Positions 1 to 5,851 of a stretch of 13,705 nucleotides of DNA are shown here, piece after piece; the first letter of the stretch is position 1, and each line of letters starts with the position of its first letter. The notes under the pieces were generated by a model that saw nothing but the letters and a program-made list of their open reading frames with translations, was not told the DNA's origin and made no database searches. The position numbers were made by a program, and so were the translations under genes. Location of the stretch: contig JADFOP010000051.1 of assembly GCA_022562795.1 (NCBI GenBank), positions 1-13,705 of the forward strand, read 5' to 3'. Source of the stretch: Nitrospinota bacterium (GTDB lineage Bacteria; JADFOP01).

Positions 1-119
1 TTGAGAATATGCCAACCCTAATTTATTGGGAGATAGGTTTGATGTCCCGATGAGACTGTCGAAAAAGGCGGGGTTTTTATGAGCGGGATGCAACAGTGAT
101 CCGTTGCCCGAGCCTAGAA
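1..119. other. Left-edge intergenic DNA
   Basis: No coding region could be supported here. The stretch lies downstream of the minus-strand lipoprotein gene. It holds a small hairpin (GCAAC at 90-94 paired with GTTGC at 103-107) and an A5-GGCGGGG-T5 element at 62-78. Neither makes a convincing terminator, because the minus strand has no T-run directly after the 90-107 stem. The segment around 51-70 (tgagactgtcgaaaaaggcg) reminds me of insertion-sequence ends, but no partner end is visible in the window. Confidence 0.4.
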
Positions 120-458
120 TTAACTGGGGTCGAGCGCCCGGATCTCTCCGGTCTCTTGAACTGCGACCTCGTATCCCTCAATTTCGGAAGGAATCTGCTT
201 GACGAGCTCGGCGGTTTTCTTCACGACGAAGACTTTGATACACGGCTGCCCCGAGCACTCGCCGAGGGCGGTCCCCACAACGCCGGGTAGCGACATCAGG
301 CTATCGGTGTGCTCCTTGAGCACCGCTTCGATCGTCTTTTCCGGCATGAGCCTCTCTCCTGGTCCGTCTTCCACGCCCTGCTGGCCACACGCCACCACCA
401 CAGCAACGAGCCAGAGAAGGCCAACCAAAGACACCGATGCCCTTACCAGGAATCTCAT
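120..458 (-). CDS. Putative lipoprotein, stand-alone copy of protease N-domain
   Basis: This gene encodes about 112 residues. It begins with a basic-hydrophobic signal (MRFLVRAS..., hydrophobic to about residue 23) ending in a lipobox-like VVAC, with the lipidated cysteine predicted at residue 24. The mature part is a single small alpha/beta domain. It contains HTDSLMSLPGVVGTALG, then IKVFV, then a terminal VQETGEIRAL. The same pattern occurs in the N-terminal domain of the protease encoded next door (HTDALL..PGVIGTAVG, VKIF, VQVTG..YAL), so the two are clearly paralogous modules. The ATG at 458 was chosen because it gives a clean signal peptide; a GGAAGGAA stretch lies 13-14 nt upstream. A TTG at 485 is in frame but poorly placed for a ribosome binding site. 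Two cysteines (GECSGQPC) are only five residues apart and could form a disulfide. The function is unknown. An inhibitor, foldase or partner of the protease is an inference from shared sequence and adjacency. Confidence 0.7.
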   Translation of the reverse strand: MRFLVRASVSLVGLLWLVAVVVACGQQGVEDGPGERLMPEKTIEAVLKEHTDSLMSLPGVVGTALGECSGQPCIKVFVVKKTAELVKQIPSEIEGYEVAVQETGEIRALDPS

Positions 459-503
459 TGAACGATACCCGTTCCTTCCCGTCAACCCCTAAACAAAGCT
501 TCC

Positions 504-546
504 TCAAAAACAGGGCAGGGAAGAGGAACCTGGGCCTCTTCCCTGC
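504..546 (-). terminator. Rho-independent terminator after the protease gene
   Basis: A perfect 12-bp stem (GCAGGGAAGAGG at 515-526 with its complement at 535-546) encloses an 8-nt loop. Read on the minus strand it is followed by CCTG and a run of five T (506-510). It lies 39 nt past the protease stop codon and before the lipoprotein start at 458. It should therefore end most protease transcripts, leaving the lipoprotein gene dependent on read-through or on its own promoter. Confidence 0.85.
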
Positions 547-584
547 AAGCTACGCCGAGTAGCTCCGTATACAGGTCTGGGGTG

Positions 585-1655
585 TTACTGCCCGTCAACG
601 GTCACAAAAAACCGGTCCAGGACCGGGTCAATGGGATTGGCAACGGTAATAAACACGCTGCCGGCGAACAGTAGCCCCACAGGCCTACGGTCGTCTGCGC
701 TGGTCCTTCCCTTACCATCGAAAACCACGAGTGAACCGGAGTCTCCACCAGCGCTAAAGCTCCCTGGCTCGATAATGATCTGGTTCACAAATCTCGCTAC
801 ACCACTGCCATAGCCCACGTTTATCGTGGCATTGATGGCGCTAACTCTCCCTTTGGTCTCCGACGTGGTCCGCCCGTATTTCTTTACTTTCTGGTTGATA
901 AATGCAGCCATGGTAGTGCTCTTCGGTGTTCCGTATCCGTCGGACGGCGTGGCGTTGCCGAGAACGCCTGTCGAAGAGAGGGCGATTGCCGCATCCATCG
1001 TGTTGCTGGCAGAAGTGGAGAAAACGATCGGCTCAAAATCGTACAAGGTACCGATGGCATCGGCAGGGGAGCTGCCCCCATCGTAGGGACCCGGCTGCAG
1101 CACGTCGTCGCTGATGATGGCGTTATTTTCGTCGGCGTATACGTGGTTATTGCTCAAGGCAAAAACGTTGATACCATCCGTGACCCGCGCTCCGATGGTG
1201 CCGGCAGTAATATCCGGGTGACCGGTTGAAACGCCGATCGGTACAGGGCGAGGCCATCTGTCGGTCGGGGTGAGACCAGGGTCAGGTTCGGGGTCAGTGG
1301 GGTCGTCCCCGCCCCTGCCAGGGCCACCGCCGTGGCCGGGACGATGGTGCAGGGCGTAGACCCTTCCGGTTACCTGTACCACCACCGGAACGCCGTCCAG
1401 CCTCTTGGGAAGCCCGGCGACTCCCGCTGTCTCAATAAAGATCTTGACCACCGGCACTCCATCCGCATTGTAGCCAACGGCCGTGCCGATGACACCTGGA
1501 TTAGCCAGCAGGGCATCGGTGTGCCACTCCTGGGCTGCGATGGCGGTCTCAAGCCCTTGCCCACCCCTACCAGACTGGCCGTAGATTGGCGAGGCGACCA
1601 GGGCAGCGAGTAGAACTACAGCAATCAGGGAGCCTAACGACAGTAACTTCTTCAT
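585..1655 (-). CDS. Secreted trypsin-fold serine protease
   Basis: The product (356 residues from the ATG at 1655) is an exported chymotrypsin-fold peptidase. A signal peptide (MKKLLSLGSLIAVVLLAALV...) ends near SPIYG. An N-terminal alpha/beta domain follows at about residues 40-105, then a Gly/Pro/Asp-rich linker at about 106-135, then the catalytic domain. The triad is visible as LSNNHVYA (His), TMDAAIAL (Asp) and SAGGDSGSLV (Ser). These are residues 174, 224 and 309 when counted from the upstream in-frame ATG at 1664, or three fewer from 1655. I prefer 1655 because AGGA sits 8 nt before it, whereas the same AGG touches the 1664 ATG. A short upstream ORF also overlaps the 1655 ATG as ATGA. 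The domain layout resembles bacterial Nal1-like or trypsin-like proteins of unknown substrate. The N-terminal domain may act as a propeptide; this is inferred from position and from analogy with other secreted proteases. A strong terminator follows the gene. Confidence 0.85.
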   Translation of the reverse strand: MKKLLSLGSLIAVVLLAALVASPIYGQSGRGGQGLETAIAAQEWHTDALLANPGVIGTAVGYNADGVPVVKIFIETAGVAGLPKRLDGVPVVVQVTGRVYALHHRPGHGGGPGRGGDDPTDPEPDPGLTPTDRWPRPVPIGVSTGHPDITAGTIGARVTDGINVFALSNNHVYADENNAIISDDVLQPGPYDGGSSPADAIGTLYDFEPIVFSTSASNTMDAAIALSSTGVLGNATPSDGYGTPKSTTMAAFINQKVKKYGRTTSETKGRVSAINATINVGYGSGVARFVNQIIIEPGSFSAGGDSGSLVVFDGKGRTSADDRRPVGLLFAGSVFITVANPIDPVLDRFFVTVDGQ

Positions 1656-1705
1656 CTTTTCCATCCTTTCACATGATCAAAGGGGATCTTTACGCTCCGT
1701 TTCAT
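1652..1705 (-). CDS. Possible 17-residue leader peptide before the protease
   Basis: The ORF reads MKRSVKIPFDHVKGWKR. It is preceded by a strong Shine-Dalgarno sequence GGGAGGG (1720-1714) with an 8-nt spacer. Its TGA stop (1654-1652) overlaps the protease ATG (1655-1653) as ATGA, the layout of translational coupling. The peptide is basic, lacks a hydrophobic core and is not obviously a signal peptide. No amino-acid run suggests a classic attenuation leader. It may be a real coupling ORF or simply a chance reading frame; the ribosome binding site is its best evidence. Confidence 0.35.
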   Translation of the reverse strand: MKRSVKIPFDHVKGWKR

Positions 1706-1756
1706 GGTTACTTCCCTCCCTTAATAACCATCGGTCTGAAGTTCGAGAAAGTTAGT

Positions 1757-1838
1757 CCAATTGCGGGTTTTCATCTGGGCCCATTAACCTTCAAGCGGCT
1801 GTGCCGCCAGGCATCTACCATAATGACCCCGCAATTGG
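1757..1838. repeat. Spaced 11-bp inverted repeat with inner hairpin
   Basis: CCAATTGCGGG at 1757-1767 is exactly complementary to CCCGCAATTGG at 1828-1838. The 60-bp spacer holds a second perfect stem, GCGGC-tgt-GCCGC (1795-1807). The nested arrangement could fold as a structured RNA leader upstream of the protease unit, or mark a small mobile element. There is no T-run, so it is not a rho-independent terminator. No function is assigned. Confidence 0.5.
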
Positions 1839-1917
1839 TCATCCAGTTCAATGAGCAAGCTTAGTGCCACTAGACTGATGCATACTCAAACAGGTCTATA
1901 AGCAAGCTTCATTCCAT

Positions 1918-1947
1918 TTGCAAATATAATGAAATCAATGGTATACG
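1918..1947 (+). promoter_or_regulatory. Weak sigma-70-like promoter candidate
   Basis: TTGCAA (1918-1923) and TATACG (1942-1947) lie 18 bp apart in an AT-rich stretch. A perfect TATAAT also occurs at 1925-1930, but without a matching -35. Either could have driven the OsmC-like remnant downstream. AT-rich DNA produces such matches by chance, so confidence is low. Confidence 0.2.
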
Positions 1948-2056
1948 TTTTTTAATAATCTCCATGGATAGGCAAAAAATTCCCACGAGAGCCTATATTT
2001 GTCAGCCGGAAATTAATGAAATAGAAAGGTTTGGTGATGATATGGTCGGGCGTTAA

Positions 2057-2386
2057 TGCAACCCTCGGCTCATCAACGAGGCTACGAGTGCCTTGCTACA
2101 GAGGTCTTTCAGAGATGAGGCCATCAGGGTGCGGACCCTACCCTCTATTAACCCTGACGATGACCCTCCTCGTCCTGGGGCCGTCGAATTCGCCGAGGAA
2201 GATGTGTCCTCGACCCTCGACCACATCGTGGCCGCCGTCGCCGGGTGACTGGTCGGGACCATAGCAGGCGCACTAGAGGTGCGCGGAATCCCGTCTCAAC
2301 CGGACAAGCTCAAGACCACCGCCGAAGGCGACATCGAAGAAGTGGACGGCAAGGCCGTCCCTATATCCCGAGTAGTTCCGCCTTAG
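2057..2386 (+). pseudogene. OsmC-family-like remnant, interrupted by TGA
   Basis: The frame starting at 2057 has no other stop until TAG at 2384-2386, apart from one TGA at 2246-2248. The stretch before the TGA reads DVSSTLDHIVAAVAG. The stretch after it reads LVGTIAGALEVRGIPSQPDK and then AEGDIEEVDGK...ISR. This matches my memory of OsmC-family proteins: a helix ending in a reactive cysteine, a continuing helix, then a V/A-EGD-I-x-x-x-DG strand. The TGA falls where the cysteine is expected. A TAA at 2054 closes the frame upstream and no good start with a ribosome binding site was found. The C-terminal third is missing; the frame instead runs into an inverted repeat at 2365. A decayed gene is the simplest reading. 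A selenocysteine at the TGA is possible in principle, since OsmC-like selenoproteins have been reported. The family call was made by eye. Confidence 0.5.
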
Positions 2387-2445
2387 GCGGACCTTAGGCA
2401 GATGACCCCGACACCTTTTAAGGCGGAACCACGACATATCGGGAT
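2365..2445. repeat. REP-like imperfect inverted repeat
   Basis: GTTCCGCCTTA (2375-2385) is exactly complementary to TAAGGCGGAAC (2419-2429). Outside it, ATCCCGA (2365-2371) pairs with TCGGGAT (2439-2445). Within the left arm lies a tight palindrome, TCCGCC-TTA-GGCGGA (2377-2391). CCTTAGGC is repeated directly at 2381-2388 and 2392-2399. The centre carries TGACCCCGACACCTTTT (2403-2419), which resembles sequences I associate with REP/RAYT-type elements. The unit replaces the expected end of the OsmC-like frame and stops 1 bp before the membrane-protein stop codon. It may also help terminate that minus-strand gene. Confidence 0.55.
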
Positions 2446-2446
2446 G

Positions 2447-2929
2447 TTAAGCCGACGCCAGCTCTGCTGTTCTTTTGCCCTCTTTCCTACGAAATTGGAG
2501 GCAGGCTACAATCGTGACCGTGGTTCCAACGACGTAGCCGGTGATTATCCACCACAGAGGGGCGGTAATTCTTTCCACACCTATGGCTAAAACGAAGAGA
2601 GCCGTAGCAAAAATTGCGTGGACGACTGTTAAGACTATGGCGACGATGAAGGAATGCCTTGGAGCGGTTTGCGCCCCGAGCCAGACAAAACCATAAGGGG
2701 CCGCTACAATCGTTCCAATCTTAACTAACCAGCTTGCAAAGTTCCAAAGCCCCATGGGGTAAAATACATTGCCTATTGCCATGACGGATATCTGGGCGCC
2801 GACCCAAGCAACTACCGCCATAGGCAAAACAAGCCCCCAGCGCAACCAATCAGGCAGCTCCCTCATCGCCCTAACCCCACTCCCTCGCTCACCACCAGGC
2901 GACCTTACCAATGCCGGAATCTCTCTCAT
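2447..2929 (-). CDS. Hypothetical four-helix membrane protein
   Basis: The 160-residue product is strongly hydrophobic. Four likely transmembrane segments lie at about residues 30-53, 62-85, 93-117 and 122-145, with a basic C-terminal tail (QFRRKEGKR). I do not recognise the family and assign no function. TM3 carries a histidine (TVVHAIFA) and TM4 begins with a Trp pair (LWWIITGY). The start is uncertain. The ATG at 2929 has G-rich sequence (GGGGTGG) about 4-6 nt upstream. An in-frame ATG at 2866 (MRELPDWLRWG) would give 139 residues and still keep all four helices. The gene is divergent from lysS, with about 165 bp between them, and its stop codon abuts the REP-like repeat. Its isolation and the decayed gene beside it suggest accessory status. 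Confidence 0.6.
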   Translation of the reverse strand: MREIPALVRSPGGERGSGVRAMRELPDWLRWGLVLPMAVVAWVGAQISVMAIGNVFYPMGLWNFASWLVKIGTIVAAPYGFVWLGAQTAPRHSFIVAIVLTVVHAIFATALFVLAIGVERITAPLWWIITGYVVGTTVTIVACLQFRRKEGKRTAELASA

Positions 2930-2970
2930 TCTACCACCCCGCCCTCCCTCTTCAACAAATCAAAACCGCC

Positions 2971-2987
2971 CTGGCCGCCTCGGCCAG
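2971..2987 (-). other. Perfect 7-bp hairpin between divergent genes
   Basis: CTGGCCG-cct-CGGCCAG forms a GC-rich stem with a 3-nt loop. Read on the minus strand it is followed by GGCGGTTTTG, which makes a weak terminator shape. It sits about 40 nt upstream of the membrane-protein start, where it could attenuate that gene or block transcription running leftward out of the lysS promoter region. Confidence 0.4.
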
Positions 2988-3027
2988 CGCAGATGTGGGT
3001 TTATCCTCGTCCCCCGCTGTCTTCGCC

Positions 3028-3056
3028 TTGACGCCCTTGGCCCTCTCAGGTAGACT
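3028..3056 (+). promoter_or_regulatory. Candidate sigma-70 promoter for lysS and the envelope operon
   Basis: TTGACG (3028-3033, five of six consensus bases) and TAGACT (3051-3056, four of six) are separated by exactly 17 bp. A start site near 3063 would give a leader of roughly 30 nt before the lysS ATG at 3095. This is the only good plus-strand promoter seen upstream of the nine-gene string. Confidence 0.5.
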
Positions 3057-3094
3057 GCCTCACCATAATTTAAGCAGTTACAGAGGATGCCGGG

Positions 3095-4594
3095 ATGCCT
3101 CTCGATGAGATGAACGAGCTTATCCGCCAGCGCCTGGGCAAGCTCGAAGAGCTTCGGGCCGAGGGGGTGGAGCCTTATCGAGCCCGCTACCGGGTGGACC
3201 ATGCCATAGGGCCGCTGGTGGCCGAGTACGGCCCCCAAAGCGCCGATGCGCTCGCAGAAGCCGCCGTCGGTGTTGGGGTAGCGGGGAGAATGATGAGCCT
3301 TCGCGATATGGGCAAGACCGCCTTCGCCCACCTCCAGGACGCCACAGGCCGCCTCCAGATATACGTCAGGCAGGACGATATCGGCAAAGAGGCCTTCGGC
3401 CGCTTCAAGCGCTTCGACATCGGCGACTTCGTGGGCGTCGAGGGGACGCTCATCAAGACCAAGACGGGGGAGCTCACCGTGAGAGCCGATGCGGTTGTCC
3501 TGGTGACGAAGAGTCTCAGGCCCCTACCGGAGAAGTGGCACGGCCTTAAAGACATCGAGACCCGCTACCGGCAACGCTATGTGGACCTCGTGGTGAACGA
3601 GGAGGTCCGGGAGCTTTTCCGGCTCAGAAGCCGTCTTATCCAGCTCATCCGACATTTTCTTGACGCCAGAGGGTTCCTGGAAGTCGAGACCCCGATGATG
3701 CAGCCGCTCCACGGAGGGGCGGCGGCCAGGCCGTTCAAGACCTTCCACCACGCCCTGGGCATCGACCTCTATCTACGAGTCGCCCCGGAATTGTATCTGA
3801 AGCGCCTCGTGGTGGGCGGGTTCGAGAAGGTTTACGAGGTCAACCGCAACTTTAGAAACGAAGGTCTCTCTAGCGAGCACAACCCAGAGTTCACTATGCT
3901 CGAATTTTACCAGGCCTACGCCGACTACCAGGACCTGATGGGCTTCGTAGAGAAGATGATAGCCCACCTGGCCCGGGAGCTATTCGGCACGACGACGCTA
4001 CGCTATAAGGGAGAGGAGCTTAGGCTTGATCCCCCGTTCGCCGTCCACACTCTTAGGGAGGCCCTCGTGAAGGTGGGTGGCCTGCCTGAAGGGGTCGCCG
4101 TCGACGAGGACGCCGCCCGGGCCACCTGTATGGAGCGGGAGATTCCGCTCAAGGGCGACGAGTCGCTGGGGCGCCTCCAGGGGCTCCTGCTCGATAAGGT
4201 CGTGGAGCCCAAGCTTTTCCAGCCGACCTTCGTGGTCGACTTCCCCCGCGAGCTCTCGCCCCTGGCCCGCTCTAAAGACGACGAGCCGGAGCTTGTCGAG
4301 CGGTTCGAGCTTTTTATAGGCGGCAAGGAAATTGCGAACGCTTACACCGAGCTTAACGACCCTCTCGAGCAGAGGGCGCGCTTCGAGCAGCAGGCCGCCG
4401 CCCGGGCCGCCGGTGACGAAGAGGCCCACCCCATGGACCGCGATTTCCTCCGCGCCCTGGAGTACGGCATGCCCCCCACGGCGGGATGCGGGATAGGTAT
4501 CGACCGGCTGGTGATGGCGCTTACCGACAGCCCCTCCATTCGCGATGTCATTCTCTTTCCCCACATGCGGCCGGAAGCGGGCGAGGAGCCCTAG
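3095..4594 (+). CDS. lysS: Lysyl-tRNA synthetase, class II
   Basis: This enzyme charges tRNA-Lys with lysine using ATP in the cytoplasm. The 499-residue length is normal for bacterial LysS. An N-terminal OB-fold for anticodon binding spans about residues 59-147 ([18 protein letters not shown]...). The class II catalytic core follows. Motif 1 is around [10 protein letters not shown] (from 193), motif 2 is [15 protein letters not shown] (from 253), the lysine/ATP pocket is [13 protein letters not shown] (about 411-423), and motif 3 is GCGIGIDRL (464-472). The ATG at 3095 has GAGG at 3083-3086, 8 nt upstream. The lolC start lies 3 nt past the stop codon, so the two are surely co-transcribed. LysS leading into lolCD is an arrangement found in several Gram-negative groups. 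Nothing is truncated or unusual. Confidence 0.97.
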   Translation: MPLDEMNELIRQRLGKLEELRAEGVEPYRARYRVDHAIGPLVAEYGPQSADALAEAAVGVGVAGRMMSLRDMGKTAFAHLQDATGRLQIYVRQDDIGKEAFGRFKRFDIGDFVGVEGTLIKTKTGELTVRADAVVLVTKSLRPLPEKWHGLKDIETRYRQRYVDLVVNEEVRELFRLRSRLIQLIRHFLDARGFLEVETPMMQPLHGGAAARPFKTFHHALGIDLYLRVAPELYLKRLVVGGFEKVYEVNRNFRNEGLSSEHNPEFTMLEFYQAYADYQDLMGFVEKMIAHLARELFGTTTLRYKGEELRLDPPFAVHTLREALVKVGGLPEGVAVDEDAARATCMEREIPLKGDESLGRLQGLLLDKVVEPKLFQPTFVVDFPRELSPLARSKDDEPELVERFELFIGGKEIANAYTELNDPLEQRARFEQQAAARAAGDEEAHPMDRDFLRALEYGMPPTAGCGIGIDRLVMALTDSPSIRDVILFPHMRPEAGEEP

Positions 4595-4597
4595 AGC

Positions 4598-5851
4598 ATG
4601 CGCTACGAGTGGTTCGTCAGCCTGCGGTACTTGCGTAGCAGGCGAAAGCCGGTCTTCATCAACGTCACCACCCTCTTTTCCGTGGCGGGCATCCTTGTGG
4701 GGGTTATGGCCCTGATCGTCGTGCTGGGCGTGATGACGGGATTCGAAGAGGACCTCCGCGATAAGATACTCGGGGCCCGGGCCCACATTACCGTGCTTGA
4801 GCCTGCCAGCCGGGGGATGGCCGAGTGGCGGCAGGTCCTAGAAGACGTTAGCCCCGTGCCCCACGTAGTGGCCGCCACCCCTTTTGTTGACGAACAGGTC
4901 TTTCTCTCGGCGGGCGAGCGCACCGTGGGGGTGCTCCTAAGGGGCATCGACGTAGAGCGCGCGCCTGCGGTTACGGCCATCGATGACTCCATGGTCCGGG
5001 GCGGCCTCGCTGACCTGACAGACGGCGGGGAGACGCCGTCGGGCATCATCGTCGGGGTGGAGCTGGCCCGCTCCCTGGGGGCGGAGATGGGCGCCTCCGT
5101 GACCGTCGTCTCTCCCAGGGGCCGGGCCACGGCCGTAGGCTACATCCCCCGGATGCAGACCTTTACCGTCGTCGGCGTCTTCGACTCCGGCTACTACGAG
5201 TACGACCACAACGTGGCCCTAGTCTCTCTGCCCGCCGCCCAACGCCTCCTGGGGCTTGAGGGGCGGGTCAGCGGGGTGGATATCAAGCTCGATGACATCT
5301 TCGCCGCCGGGGCCGTTCGAGCCGACCTCCAGCGCTCTCTAGGCTTCCCCTACTGGGTCGTCGACTGGAAAACCCGCAACGAGAGCCTATTCTCCGCCCT
5401 CAAAGTGGAGAAGAACGTCATGTTCATCATTCTCACCATGATCGTGCTGGTGGCAGGCTTCAGCATCGCCTCGAGCCTCGTGATGGTGGTGATGGAGAAG
5501 CGAAAAGACATCGCCATTCTGAAGGCCATGGGGGCCACCCAGGCCTCCCTCATGGCCATCTTCACCATTCAGGGGTTCATAATAGGCGCCGCCGGGATAC
5601 TCCTCGGCCTCCTCGGCGGGCTCGGCATGGCCCGGTATCTGAATGAAATTGAAGGGGCTTTGGAATTGCTCTTTCATATTGAAATCTTTCCGAAAAGCAT
5701 CTATTATTTAGACAGGCTGCCGGTTCACGTCCGGTGGTTCGATGTGGCAGTCGTTTTGCTCACGGCGCTCGTGGTCAGCGTGATTGCCGCATTGTACCCT
5801 GCGTGGCGGGCCTCCCGGCTTGACCCGGTCGAGGCGATTCGGTATGAGTGA
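4598..5851 (+). CDS. lolC: Lipoprotein-releasing ABC transporter permease, LolC/E family
   Basis: This is the inner-membrane permease that, with the LolD ATPase, extracts outer-membrane lipoproteins and hands them to LolA. The 417-residue protein has the family layout. It opens with MRYEWFVSLRYLRSRRK and TM1 at about 22-48. A large periplasmic domain spans about 50-270. Three C-terminal helices lie at about 274-298, 318-342 and 380-402. The conserved cytoplasmic stretch MEKRKDIAILKAMGAT after TM2 is the ATPase-contact region, and the protein ends in the typical YPAWRASRLDPVEAIRYE. Only one permease gene is present, so it may work as a homodimer (LolF-like) rather than as a LolC/LolE pair; this is an inference. 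Its last 8 nt overlap the lolD start. The segment for residues 347-374 is unusually AT-rich. Confidence 0.93.
   Translation: MRYEWFVSLRYLRSRRKPVFINVTTLFSVAGILVGVMALIVVLGVMTGFEEDLRDKILGARAHITVLEPASRGMAEWRQVLEDVSPVPHVVAATPFVDEQVFLSAGERTVGVLLRGIDVERAPAVTAIDDSMVRGGLADLTDGGETPSGIIVGVELARSLGAEMGASVTVVSPRGRATAVGYIPRMQTFTVVGVFDSGYYEYDHNVALVSLPAAQRLLGLEGRVSGVDIKLDDIFAAGAVRADLQRSLGFPYWVVDWKTRNESLFSALKVEKNVMFIILTMIVLVAGFSIASSLVMVVMEKRKDIAILKAMGATQASLMAIFTIQGFIIGAAGILLGLLGGLGMARYLNEIEGALELLFHIEIFPKSIYYLDRLPVHVRWFDVAVVLLTALVVSVIAALYPAWRASRLDPVEAIRYE

Larger units (their letters stand above)
1706..2056. other. Intergenic gap, AT-rich on its right side
   Basis: This 350-bp gap separates the minus-strand protease unit from the plus-strand OsmC-like remnant. 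Its left half contains the ribosome binding site of the leader ORF and a spaced 11-bp inverted repeat (1757-1838). Its right half (about 1870-2040) is much richer in A and T than the rest of the window. It holds promoter-like hexamers and two copies of AGCAAGCTT (1854-1862, 1901-1909). No open frame here looks like a protein. Confidence 0.5.

Noticed and set aside
51-78. Possible insertion-sequence end
   Set aside because: The resemblance is from memory only; there is no partner inverted repeat or transposase in the window.
1757-1838. Integron attC site
   Set aside because: The core-site pattern RYYYAAC/GTTRRRY is not present at the repeat ends and no integrase is nearby.
1586-1864. 92-codon plus-strand frame across the protease start
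   Set aside because: It overlaps the protease signal-peptide codons in antisense, has no ribosome binding site and shows no recognisable pattern.
1854-1909. Direct repeat AGCAAGCTT (1854-1862, 1901-1909)
   Set aside because: Nine bases around a HindIII-type palindrome in AT-rich DNA could easily occur by chance, and nothing recognisable lies between the copies.
2031-2264. Plus-strand frame starting TTG at 2031
   Set aside because: Its product is Pro/Ser/Thr-rich and unlike a folded protein. The OsmC-like sense is in a different frame over the same bases.
2246-2284. Firm selenoprotein call at the TGA
   Set aside because: The downstream stem-loop lacks the expected G at the loop start, the frame has no clear start and the C-terminus is missing, so it is kept only as a finding to test.
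3998-4786. Long minus-strand open frame opposite lysS and lolC
   Set aside because: It spans the junction of two certain genes and has no recognisable domain. It reflects GC-rich codon bias of the plus-strand genes.
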